Shown: positions 15,702 to 23,233 of the stretch, piece after piece
Layout: each line of letters begins with the position of its first letter
Numbering within the stretch: position 1 is the stretch's first letter
From: Burkholderiales bacterium
GTDB lineage: Bacteria > Pseudomonadota > Gammaproteobacteria > Burkholderiales > Burkholderiaceae_F
Direction: 5' to 3'
NCBI GenBank assembly: GCA_900290335.1
Contig: OKRD01000113.1
Location: 1-32,971, forward strand
DNA length: 32,971 nucleotides
Made by a program: the position numbers and the translations under genes
Notes under the pieces: model-generated
Databases searched by the model: none
Told to the model about the DNA's origin: nothing
Seen by the model: only the letters and a program-made list of their open reading frames with translations

Positions 15702-18110
15702 ATGCCTGATACCAACGTGGTTGCGCGCGAACGCGAAGACAAGCTGCAGGGAATGGGTTGCTCGCGCAAGCGCAAGGAGGACGCGCGCTTCATCCGTGGC
15801 CAGGGCACGTACGTCGATGACATCAAGCTGCCCGGCATGCTGTTCGGCGCAATGGTGCGCAGCCCCTACGCCCATGCCCGCATCAAGTCGATCAACAAGG
15901 CCAAGGCGCTGGCGGTTCCGGGCGTGGTCGCGGTGCTGGTCGCCGATGATCTCAAACCGGTGAACCTGGCGTGGATGCCGACGCTCGGCGGCGACGTGCA
16001 GGCCGTGCTGGCCGACAAGAAAGTCTGCTTCCAGTACCAGGAAGTCGCCTTCGTGATCGCCAGCGACCGCTACGCGGCCGCCGATGGCGCCGAAGCGGTG
16101 GAAGTGGAGTACGAGGAGCTGCCGGCCATCGTCGACCCGCACCGCGCCATGGCCAAGGACGCACCCATCATCCGCGAGGACATCGCCGACAAGACCGAGG
16201 TTGGCCACGGCCCGCGCACGCACCCCAACCACATCTTCACCTGGGAGGCCGGCGACAAGGCTGCCACCGACGCGGTGTTTGCCAGTGCCCCGGTGACCGT
16301 GCGCGAGGAAATACTCAATCCGCGTGTGCACCCCTGCCCGCTCGAGACCTGCGGCTGCGTCGCCTCCTTCAGCAAGGCCACGGGGCAGCTGACCGTATTC
16401 ATGACCTCGCAGGCACCTCACCTGGTGCGAACGGTGGTGTCCATGCTCTCGGGCATCGCGGAAAGCAAGATTCGCATCGTCGGCGGCGACATCGGCGGAG
16501 GCTTCGGCAACAAGGTGCCGGTCTACCCGGGCTACGTGGTGTCCATCGTGGCCTCCATCGTCACCGGGGTGCCGATCAAGTGGATCGAGTCGCGCATCGA
16601 GAACATTTCCACCACGGGATTTGCCCGCGACTATCACGGCATCGGCGAACTGGCGGCCGACAAGGACGGGCGCATCAAGGCCTTGCGCTTCACCGCGCTG
16701 GCCGATCACGGCGCCTTCAATGCGCATGTCTCGGCCACCAAGCTGCCGGCCGGGCTGTTCAGCATCTGCACCGGCTCCTACGACATTCCCAAGGCCTACT
16801 GCCGGGTCGACGCGGTCTACACCAACAAGGCGCCCGGCGGCGTGGCCTACCGTTGCTCGCTGCGCGTCACCGAGGCCGTCTACCTGATCGAACGCATGAT
16901 CGATGTGCTGGCGCAGAAGATCGGCGTCGACAAGGCCGAGATCCGGCGGCGCAACTTCGTCAAGGCCGAGCAGTTCCCCTACACCACGGCCTTGGGCTGG
17001 ACGCTCGATAGCGGCAACTACCACCAGGCGCTGGACAAGGTGCTGCAGGCGGTGGACTACGAGGGCCTGCGCCGGGAGCAGGCGCAAAAGCGCGCCAAGG
17101 GCGAGCTCATGGGGATCGGCATTTCGACGTTCACCGAGATCGTCGGCGCGGGACCGACCAAAGTCTGCGACATCCTGGGCATCGGCCTCTTCGACAGCTG
17201 CGAGATCCGCGTGCACCCCACGGGGAGCGTCATTGCCCGCCTGGGCACCATGAGCCAGGGCCAGGGTCACGCGACGACGTACGCGCAGATCATCGCCACG
17301 GAGCTGGGCCTGCCCTCAGAGGACATCCAGATCGAGGAAGGCGACACCGACAAGGCGCCCTACGGCGCCGGTACCTGGGGCTCGCGCTCCACTCCCGTGG
17401 CCGGAGCCGCCGCGGCCCGCGCGGCGCGCAAGATCATGGACAAGGCCAAGAAGATCGCCGCGCACCTGCTCGAGGTGGGCGAGGGCGACCTGGAGTGGGA
17501 GGTCGATCGCTTCAAGGTCAAGGGCAACCCGAGCGAGGTCAAGACCATGAAGGAGATCTGCATGGCCTCGCACACCAGCAACATTCCCGCCGGCATGGAG
17601 CAGGGCCTGAACGCGGTGGAATACTACGATCCGCCCAACCTGACGTTTCCCTTCGGCGCCTACGTCTGCGTGGTCGACATCGACCGGTTCACCGGCGAGA
17701 CCAAGGTGCGGCGCTTCTACGCGCTGGACGATTGCGGCACGCGCATCAATCCGATGATCATCGAAGGCCAGATCCACGGCGGCCTGACCGAGGCCTTTGC
17801 GGTGGCCATGGGCCAGGCGATGCCCTTCGACGAAAACGGCAACCACCTGGGCAACAGCCTCATGGACTACTTCCTGCCGACGACGGTCGAGGCCCCCAAG
17901 TGGGAGACCGACTTCACGGTGACGCCCTCGCCGCACCACCCGATCGGCGCCAAGGGCGTGGCCGAGTCACCGCACGTCGGCGGCATCCCGTGCTTCAGCA
18001 ACGCGATCGTCGACGCCTTCGCGCACCTGGGGGTGACGCACATGGACATGCCGCATACGTCGTTCCGCGTGTGGCAAAAATGCCATGCGCTCGGACTAAA
18101 CAAGCGATAG
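15702..18110 (+). CDS. coxL: CO dehydrogenase large (Mo-Cu) subunit, form I-type
   Basis: An 802-residue catalytic subunit (Oligotropha CoxL is 809) that binds molybdopterin cytosine dinucleotide and oxidises CO to CO2. The N-terminal Ald_Xan domain is followed by the MoCo-binding domain with GGDIGGGFGNK near residue 265, QGQGHATTYAQ, YGAGTWGSRSTP and the conserved catalytic Glu in GAKGVAESPHVGG. The active-site loop reads AYRC385SLR. The Cys that ligates copper in the form I enzyme is present, and the form II loop AYRGAGR is excluded. However, the usual Phe of AYRCSFR is Leu387 (CTG at 16860-16862). Overall similarity to form I CoxL is high along the whole length. ATG 15702 lies 64 bases after coxS with GGGAG upstream. 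Confidence 0.95.
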   Translation: MPDTNVVAREREDKLQGMGCSRKRKEDARFIRGQGTYVDDIKLPGMLFGAMVRSPYAHARIKSINKAKALAVPGVVAVLVADDLKPVNLAWMPTLGGDVQAVLADKKVCFQYQEVAFVIASDRYAAADGAEAVEVEYEELPAIVDPHRAMAKDAPIIREDIADKTEVGHGPRTHPNHIFTWEAGDKAATDAVFASAPVTVREEILNPRVHPCPLETCGCVASFSKATGQLTVFMTSQAPHLVRTVVSMLSGIAESKIRIVGGDIGGGFGNKVPVYPGYVVSIVASIVTGVPIKWIESRIENISTTGFARDYHGIGELAADKDGRIKALRFTALADHGAFNAHVSATKLPAGLFSICTGSYDIPKAYCRVDAVYTNKAPGGVAYRCSLRVTEAVYLIERMIDVLAQKIGVDKAEIRRRNFVKAEQFPYTTALGWTLDSGNYHQALDKVLQAVDYEGLRREQAQKRAKGELMGIGISTFTEIVGAGPTKVCDILGIGLFDSCEIRVHPTGSVIARLGTMSQGQGHATTYAQIIATELGLPSEDIQIEEGDTDKAPYGAGTWGSRSTPVAGAAAARAARKIMDKAKKIAAHLLEVGEGDLEWEVDRFKVKGNPSEVKTMKEICMASHTSNIPAGMEQGLNAVEYYDPPNLTFPFGAYVCVVDIDRFTGETKVRRFYALDDCGTRINPMIIEGQIHGGLTEAFAVAMGQAMPFDENGNHLGNSLMDYFLPTTVEAPKWETDFTVTPSPHHPIGAKGVAESPHVGGIPCFSNAIVDAFAHLGVTHMDMPHTSFRVWQKCHALGLNKR

Positions 18111-18135
18111 CCGTACCGGCGGACGGAGTGCCTGC

Positions 18136-18774
18136 ATGAAGGTTCAGCTGCAACAGTCCTATCCCATGCCAGCCTCCGCCGAAATCGTCTGGGGGTTCTT
18201 GCAGAACATCGAGGCGGTTGCCGGGTGCATGCCCGGCGCCAAGATCACCGAGCGCGTCGATGACCAGCACTACAAGGGCACGGTGACCGTGCGCGCGGGA
18301 CCGGCGACCATGTCGTTCCGCGGCCAGGTCGAGGTCAAGGACATCGACGGCGCCACGCGCACGCTGCGCCTGCTGGGCAAGGGCACCGACACCACCGGGA
18401 CCTCCGGCGCATCCATGGATTTGACCGCGCGCGTGGAGAGCGCGGGCACGGCCAGCAATCTGGTGGGGACGAGCGAGGTCACCATGAGCGGCAAGGCGGC
18501 GGCGTTCGGCGGCCGGGTCATGAACGCCGTGGCCGACGAGGTCCTCAAGCAGTTTGCGGGCAACTTCGCGGCCCAGGTTGCGGCCCTGGCCGCCGCGCCG
18601 GGCTCGAGCGCTTCCCCGGGTGGCGGCGCGGCGCCGCCGCCGGGCGCGGCGGGCACATCGGCAGCAGGCGCACAGACCTTGCCGCCGCCGGCGCGCGAGT
18701 TGAACGGGCTGGCACTGCTGTGGGCCGTCGTGCGCAACTGGCTGCGCTCGCTCTTTGGCAAGAGTCCGGCATGA
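18136..18774 (+). CDS. coxG: CO dehydrogenase membrane-tethering protein CoxG
   Basis: A 212-residue CoxG-family protein. The N-terminal SRPBCC (START-like) domain covers about residues 1-150 (QSYPMPASAEIVWGFLQ; GCMPGAKI; GPATMSFRGQVEVK). A low-complexity linker of Ala, Gly, Pro and Ser follows (about 155-190), and the end is hydrophobic and basic (LALLWAVVRNWLRSLFGK). In Oligotropha CoxG anchors CO dehydrogenase to the cytoplasmic membrane; the C-terminal segment fits that role. It begins 25 bases after coxL. Its TGA overlaps the ATG of coxD (ATGA), so the two are translationally coupled. Confidence 0.92.
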   Translation: MKVQLQQSYPMPASAEIVWGFLQNIEAVAGCMPGAKITERVDDQHYKGTVTVRAGPATMSFRGQVEVKDIDGATRTLRLLGKGTDTTGTSGASMDLTARVESAGTASNLVGTSEVTMSGKAAAFGGRVMNAVADEVLKQFAGNFAAQVAALAAAPGSSASPGGGAAPPPGAAGTSAAGAQTLPPPARELNGLALLWAVVRNWLRSLFGKSPA

Positions 18775-19658
18775 GGGTTTTTGCCGATACCGACGAACTC
18801 GTCAACCGGCTCGAACATGCCGGCTACATAACAGAGCAGGGCCTGGCCGTCAGCCTGATGCTGATGTCGCAGCTGCAGCGCCCCCTGCTGGTCGAGGGCG
18901 ATGCGGGCGTGGGCAAGACCGAGATCGCCAAGGCGCTGGCCGCGGCGTATGAGTGCGAGCTGATCCGGCTGCAATGCTACGAGGGGCTCGACGTCAACGC
19001 CGCCGTGTATGAATGGAACTACCAGCGGCAACTGCTGGCCATCAAGCTGCAGGAGACCGAAAAGTCCTCGCTGGCCGAGAAGGAGCGCCACGTCTTCAGC
19101 GAAGGCTACCTGCTGCAGCGGCCCCTGCTGCAGGCGATCAGCCGTCCACAGCCGCCGGTGTTGCTGATCGACGAGGTCGACCGCGCCGACGAGGAGTTCG
19201 AGGCCTATCTGCTCGAGGTACTGTCCGATTATCAGATCAGCATCCCGGAGCTGGGCACCATCAAGGCGACCAGCATTCCCCATGTCGTGCTGACCTCCAA
19301 CGGCACGCGGGAACTGAGCGATGCCTTGCGTCGCCGCTGCCTGTACTTCTACCTCGACTATCCGAGCTACGACAAGGAGCTGCGCATCGTCCTGGCGCGC
19401 GTGCCGCAGATCGAGGAGCGGCTCGCCGGCCAGATCGTTGCCTTCGTGCAGAAGCTGCGCGGCGAGGACCTGCAAAAGCGCCCGGGAACGGCCGAGACGC
19501 TCGATTGGGCCGCCGCGCTGGTGAAAATGCGCATACGCTCGCTCGACACGAACCCCGATTTCCTTGCCCAGACCCTGGTGTGCCTGCTCAAGACCCGCGA
19601 AGACCGGGCCGCCATGCCGCCGAGCGTGACCGCGCGGCTGCTGGCGCAGTCCGTGTAG
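18771..19658 (+). CDS. coxD: MoxR-family AAA+ ATPase CoxD
   Basis: A 295-residue AAA+ ATPase of the MoxR group. Walker A is GDAGVGKT (43-50), Walker B is LLIDEVD (131-137), sensor 1 is in LTSNGTRELSDALRRRC, and the arginine-finger region follows. In Oligotropha CoxD is needed for sulfuration of the molybdenum centre of CO dehydrogenase, working as a chaperone-like ATPase. ATG 18771 overlaps the coxG stop, and coxE begins 20 bases after the coxD stop. MoxR ATPases act with VWA proteins, and the next gene encodes one. Confidence 0.93.
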   Translation: MRVFADTDELVNRLEHAGYITEQGLAVSLMLMSQLQRPLLVEGDAGVGKTEIAKALAAAYECELIRLQCYEGLDVNAAVYEWNYQRQLLAIKLQETEKSSLAEKERHVFSEGYLLQRPLLQAISRPQPPVLLIDEVDRADEEFEAYLLEVLSDYQISIPELGTIKATSIPHVVLTSNGTRELSDALRRRCLYFYLDYPSYDKELRIVLARVPQIEERLAGQIVAFVQKLRGEDLQKRPGTAETLDWAAALVKMRIRSLDTNPDFLAQTLVCLLKTREDRAAMPPSVTARLLAQSV

Positions 19659-19678
19659 CCCACCGGCGCAGGCCGCGC

Positions 19679-20857
19679 ATGACCGACGCCCCCTTGCCTG
19701 CCCCGCGCGCGAGCGCGCGCACCGAACCCGCGCCGCTGCTCGCGGGTCGGATCGTCGAATTCGTCCGGCTGGTGCGCGCCAACCATTTCCGGGTCGGTGT
19801 TCAGGAATCCCTGGACGCGGTCAACGTCGCCGCCTGCGTGAACATGGCCGACCAGCGTCAGTTGCGCTGGGGACTGCGTTCGCTGCTGTGTTCGGATCCG
19901 GCCGACTGGAGGAACTTCGATCGGCTCTTTGACCGCTATTGGCAGCGTCCGAACGCCGCCGCGGTCGAGGTGACGGTCAGCGGCAGCATCGATCGCGCCG
20001 AGTCCGGCGCCCGCGCGGCGCCGGATCGCCCGACCCCTCCGAGCGAGGCCAACGAGGGTGAAGACCCGCGGCAGGACGCACTGCGGGTCGGTGCCAGCCG
20101 CCGCGACGCGATCACGCGCAGCGACTTTCGCCTAGCGCAGCTCAACCAGGACACCCATGCCCTGGAGCAATGGATCGAGCAGCTGGCGCGGCGCATGCGC
20201 AAGCGCCTGCTGCGCCGGCACCAGATCCGCAGCGCCGGGAGCCGCATCCACCTGCGCCGCACGGTGCGCCGCAGCCTGTCGCACGGCGGCCTGCCGCTGG
20301 AGCTCCTCTTCCACGAGCGCCGCCGCGAGCTGCCACGCCTGGTGCTGATCACCGACGTCAGCCGCTCGATGAACGTCTACAGCTACTTCTTCCTGCGCTT
20401 TGCGCGCGGCATCATCGACGCCTTCCGCGACACCGATGCCTTCGTCTTCCACACGCGGCTCGTCCCCGTGACCGACACGCTGCGCGAGCGCGACGCGCAC
20501 CGGCTCAAGGAGAAGCTCGCCTGGATCGCCGCCGGCTGGGGCGGCGGCACCCGCATCGGCGAGAGCCTGCAGGCCTTCAACCGCGAGCACGCCCGCCGCC
20601 TGGTCGATTCGCGCACCTGCGTGTTCATCGTCAGCGACGGCTACGACACGGGCGAGCCGGCACTGCTGGGCGAAGAGGTCCGTCGCCTGCGCCGGCGCGC
20701 CAGGCGGGTGGTCTGGCTCAACCCGCTGCTGGGCCGCGACGACTACGCGCCCACCGCGGGCGGCATGCAGGCGGCCCTGCCGCACCTGGATCTGTTTGCC
20801 CCGGCCCATAACCTGGAGAGCCTGATGAAGATCGAACACCTGCTCGCGCGCTGGTAG
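19679..20857 (+). CDS. coxE: VWA-domain CO dehydrogenase maturation protein CoxE
   Basis: A 392-residue CoxE-like protein. The N-terminal half is helical and Arg-rich with an acidic, Pro-containing linker (about 108-135). The C-terminal half is a von Willebrand A domain. Its metal-ion-dependent adhesion site begins with Asp226-x-Ser228-x-Ser230 in ITDVSRSMN and continues with GGGTRIGESL and IVSDGYDTGE. It is the usual partner of the MoxR ATPase CoxD. In Oligotropha coxE is among the genes required for late assembly of the CuSMo centre, including the copper step. ATG 19679 is chosen because the long frame upstream of it overlaps coxD without homology. Confidence 0.92.
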   Translation: MTDAPLPAPRASARTEPAPLLAGRIVEFVRLVRANHFRVGVQESLDAVNVAACVNMADQRQLRWGLRSLLCSDPADWRNFDRLFDRYWQRPNAAAVEVTVSGSIDRAESGARAAPDRPTPPSEANEGEDPRQDALRVGASRRDAITRSDFRLAQLNQDTHALEQWIEQLARRMRKRLLRRHQIRSAGSRIHLRRTVRRSLSHGGLPLELLFHERRRELPRLVLITDVSRSMNVYSYFFLRFARGIIDAFRDTDAFVFHTRLVPVTDTLRERDAHRLKEKLAWIAAGWGGGTRIGESLQAFNREHARRLVDSRTCVFIVSDGYDTGEPALLGEEVRRLRRRARRVVWLNPLLGRDDYAPTAGGMQAALPHLDLFAPAHNLESLMKIEHLLARW

Positions 20858-20872
20858 CGCAAGGACCCACCA

Positions 20873-21850
20873 GTGCAAGCCACCACCGACGAGCGCGGCG
20901 TCGCCCCAGGACCGGGGCCGGCGACGGCCGGCGAACTGCTGCAGCTGGCGCAGGAGCTGCTCCGGCGCGGCGAAGCCTACGCCATGGTGACCGTGGTGCG
21001 CGCCGTGGCGCCGAGCTCGGCCTTTGCGGGCGCACAAGCCCTGGTGCGCAGCGACGGGTCACTGCACGGCTGGATCGGCGGGGGCTGTGCCAAGCAGGTG
21101 GTCATCCAGGCCGCACTCGAGGCGATCGGCGTGGGTGCGCCCAGGCTGGTGCGCATCGGCAACGAGTCCGAAGTGCTGGCCACCGATGTCGAGTCCCATC
21201 CCATGCCCTGCGCCAGCAACGGGACCATCGAGTTGTTCATTCACCCGTTCCCGGACGCGCCGCTGCTGCAGGTACTGGGCAGCACTCCGGTGGCCGCCTG
21301 CGCGCGCGTGTTTGCCCAGCAGCTCGGCCTGCGGGTGAGCAGCCAAACGCAAGGCATCCATCCCCAGGTGGCACTGGTCGCCACCCAGGGCGAGGGCGAT
21401 GAGCCGGCACTGGAGGCGGCGCTGGCGGGCACGGCGCAACGCGTGCTGATGATCGCCAGCGCCCGCAAGGCGCAACGACTGCGAGAGACGCTGCGCCAGC
21501 GCGGCGTGAGCGAGGAGGCGGCGCTCGAAGCTCCCGCCGGTCCCGACATCGGCGCGCGCACGCCGGCCGAGATCGCGCTGGCTGCAGTCGCCGGGGTGGT
21601 CGCGTGGTGGCGCACCGCTGGCAGGCAAGCGGTGCCGGCCAGGCCGCAAGCCACGCCCGCAGCGGCGCCCGGCGCGACGACGGCCGTGGATCCGGTCTGC
21701 GGCATGCTCGTCGATCCGGCGCACTCGCAGCACAGCCTCGAATACGAAGGCGTGCGCTGGCACTTTTGCTGCGCAGGCTGCCAGGCGGCCTTCGCGCGCG
21801 AGCCGGCGCGCTACGCCGCGAGCCGGGCAAGCGCGCGGCACGCGGCCTGA
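20873..21850 (+). CDS. coxF: XdhC/CoxF-like maturation factor fused to a YHS domain
   Basis: A 325-residue two-part protein. Residues about 15-265 are XdhC/CoxI-type: an N-terminal part with VTVVRAVAPSSAFAGAQALV and GWIGGGC, then a C-terminal Rossmann-like part (LMIASARKAQRLRETL...TPAEIALAAVAGVVAWW). Proteins of this family load or protect the molybdenum cofactor before insertion into molybdenum hydroxylases. After a linker of Ala and Pro, residues about 271-315 form a YHS domain with DPVCGM (Cys276) and HFCCAGC (Cys299, Cys300, Cys303). YHS domains occur beside heavy-metal transporters and are thought to bind metal. The position after coxE matches coxF; the YHS part is the unusual feature. 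GTG 20873 has AAGGA upstream. Confidence 0.88.
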   Translation: MQATTDERGVAPGPGPATAGELLQLAQELLRRGEAYAMVTVVRAVAPSSAFAGAQALVRSDGSLHGWIGGGCAKQVVIQAALEAIGVGAPRLVRIGNESEVLATDVESHPMPCASNGTIELFIHPFPDAPLLQVLGSTPVAACARVFAQQLGLRVSSQTQGIHPQVALVATQGEGDEPALEAALAGTAQRVLMIASARKAQRLRETLRQRGVSEEAALEAPAGPDIGARTPAEIALAAVAGVVAWWRTAGRQAVPARPQATPAAAPGATTAVDPVCGMLVDPAHSQHSLEYEGVRWHFCCAGCQAAFAREPARYAASRASARHAA

Positions 21851-21865
21851 GTCCGGGACGGCGCC

Positions 21866-22510
21866 ATGACGACCGACACCATCGGCTTTTCGGCAATCGT
21901 GCTTGCCGCGGGCACGTCCTCGCGCATGCAAGGCGCGCACAAGCTGCTGCTACCGGTGGGCGAGGAGCCGGTCATCCGCCGCACCGTACGCGCGGTGCTC
22001 GATGCTGGGCCGCAGGAGCTCGTCGTGGTGACCGGCTACCGGGAGGCTGCGGTACGCGATGCCCTCGCGGGACTGCCGGTGCGGCTGCAGGCCAACCGCG
22101 CTTTCGAGGACGGCCAGATGAGCTCGGTGGCCGCGGGCGTGGCCGCGCTGACCCAGGCCACCGACGCCGTGATGGTGTGCCTGGGCGACATGGTGCTGCT
22201 CACCGGCGACGACTACCGGGAGCTGGTGCGCGCATTCGCCGCGCTCCGCGACCAGTCCATCCTCGTGCCGCAGTTTCAGGGCCAGCGCGGCAACCCGGTG
22301 GTCATCGCGCAATGGCACCTGCCGCAGCTGCTCGCGGGCCAGCGCAACCTGGGCTGCCGCAAGCTGGTCGCGGACTACCCGCAGGAGGTCTTTGCCTACG
22401 AGGCGGCCCATGACCGCTTCGTCAGCGACATGGACACGCCGCAAGACTACGAGCGCATCTTGCGTCGCCTCGAATCGGCCGGCGGATCAGCGCAGGGGCA
22501 GATCGCATGA
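21866..22510 (+). CDS. MocA/MobA-like nucleotidyltransferase for molybdenum cofactor
   Basis: A 214-residue NTP-transferase of the MobA-like group. The nucleotide-binding loop is VLAAGTSSRMQGAHKLL (about residues 10-26), and MSSVAAGV, VCLGDMVLL (metal-binding Asp) and GQRGNPVV follow. MocA makes molybdopterin cytosine dinucleotide, the cofactor form used by CO dehydrogenase, and this protein is likely its dedicated equivalent. MobA itself makes the guanine form, so the cytosine assignment rests on context. It begins 15 bases after the XdhC-YHS gene, and its TGA overlaps the ATG of the next gene (ATGA). Confidence 0.88.
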   Translation: MTTDTIGFSAIVLAAGTSSRMQGAHKLLLPVGEEPVIRRTVRAVLDAGPQELVVVTGYREAAVRDALAGLPVRLQANRAFEDGQMSSVAAGVAALTQATDAVMVCLGDMVLLTGDDYRELVRAFAALRDQSILVPQFQGQRGNPVVIAQWHLPQLLAGQRNLGCRKLVADYPQEVFAYEAAHDRFVSDMDTPQDYERILRRLESAGGSAQGQIA

Positions 22511-23166
22511 GCAGCGCTTCGCTGGGCGCGCGGACCCCCGCGGCACCGACCCTGCTTGCGGCAGGCACGTTGCTGGCGCTGGTGGCCTGGGCCTGGCGTC
22601 TGGCCGCGGTGCACGGCGAACACGAGATGATCTGGGGGCAGATTACGGTGGGTGCGATCCTGGCCGGCTTCGCGGCCCTGGGCTGGCTGCGCTCGGCGCG
22701 GGTGGGCATGACCGCGCCCCAGATCATGCTGCTGCTGGGGGCGGTCGGCATGGTCGGCGGACTGGCGCACGACGAGCATGCGGGCGGCTTCGCCGCGCTG
22801 GTGTCGCTGTGCCGTGCGGGCCCGGGAAGCTTTCTGAGCACGCTGCGCCTGCATTGGCAGCTGCTGCCCGGCATGCACCTGGGCATGATCGCGGGCGGCC
22901 TGGCGACGGTACCGCTGCTGCGCGGCCTGCGCCGCGGTTGCCGGCGACAGTTTTGCGCGCGCCTGCTGCAGAACCTGGCGTGCTCGGCGTGGATGGTGGC
23001 CGGCATGGGCGCCGGCACCCTGGTCTTCGGCAACCTGGCCGCGTGGGCGGGCGAGCGCAGCGCGCCGGCCGTGCTGGGCGGGATGTTCGTCGGCATGGTT
23101 TGGGGCATGGTCGCCAGCGTGGCGATGTACCGCCTGTGGTTCGGGCTGCGTTCGACGCCGGGTTAA
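22507..23166 (+). CDS. Unrecognised His/Met-rich membrane protein, last gene of cox operon
   Basis: A 219-residue protein I do not recognise. About six hydrophobic segments are visible (near residues 15-35, 46-62, 71-87, 118-138, 155-180 and 187-212). His residues sit at segment edges: H36 and H39 (VHGEHEM), H88 and H91 (AHDEHAGG), H116 and H124 (LRLHWQLLPGMHLGM). Met residues repeat through the last segments (GGMFVGMVWGMVASVAM). This spacing of His and Met suits a metal, for example copper, or a heme, but no known motif settles it. The ATGA overlap with the MocA-like gene couples the two, so it belongs to the CO dehydrogenase operon and probably serves maturation, metal supply or membrane attachment. 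That role is inference. Confidence 0.82.
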   Translation: MSSASLGARTPAAPTLLAAGTLLALVAWAWRLAAVHGEHEMIWGQITVGAILAGFAALGWLRSARVGMTAPQIMLLLGAVGMVGGLAHDEHAGGFAALVSLCRAGPGSFLSTLRLHWQLLPGMHLGMIAGGLATVPLLRGLRRGCRRQFCARLLQNLACSAWMVAGMGAGTLVFGNLAAWAGERSAPAVLGGMFVGMVWGMVASVAMYRLWFGLRSTPG

Positions 23167-23233
23167 AGTTCGCTGCGGCAGTGCCGATAAGACGTCTGAT
23201 GCGGGGGACTGTGCCCTCCAACGGACGCAAGCC

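Noticed and set aside
15588-17270. 560-codon open frame antisense to coxL
   Set aside because: It mirrors the codon structure of coxL; composition is His/Asp/Arg/Leu-rich without motifs. It is a shadow of the real gene.
15702-18110. Form II (CoxL-like) molybdenum hydroxylase instead of true CO dehydrogenase
   Set aside because: The loop has Cys (AYRCSLR), not AYRGAGR, gene order is M-S-L, and an RcoM-type regulator adjoins it.
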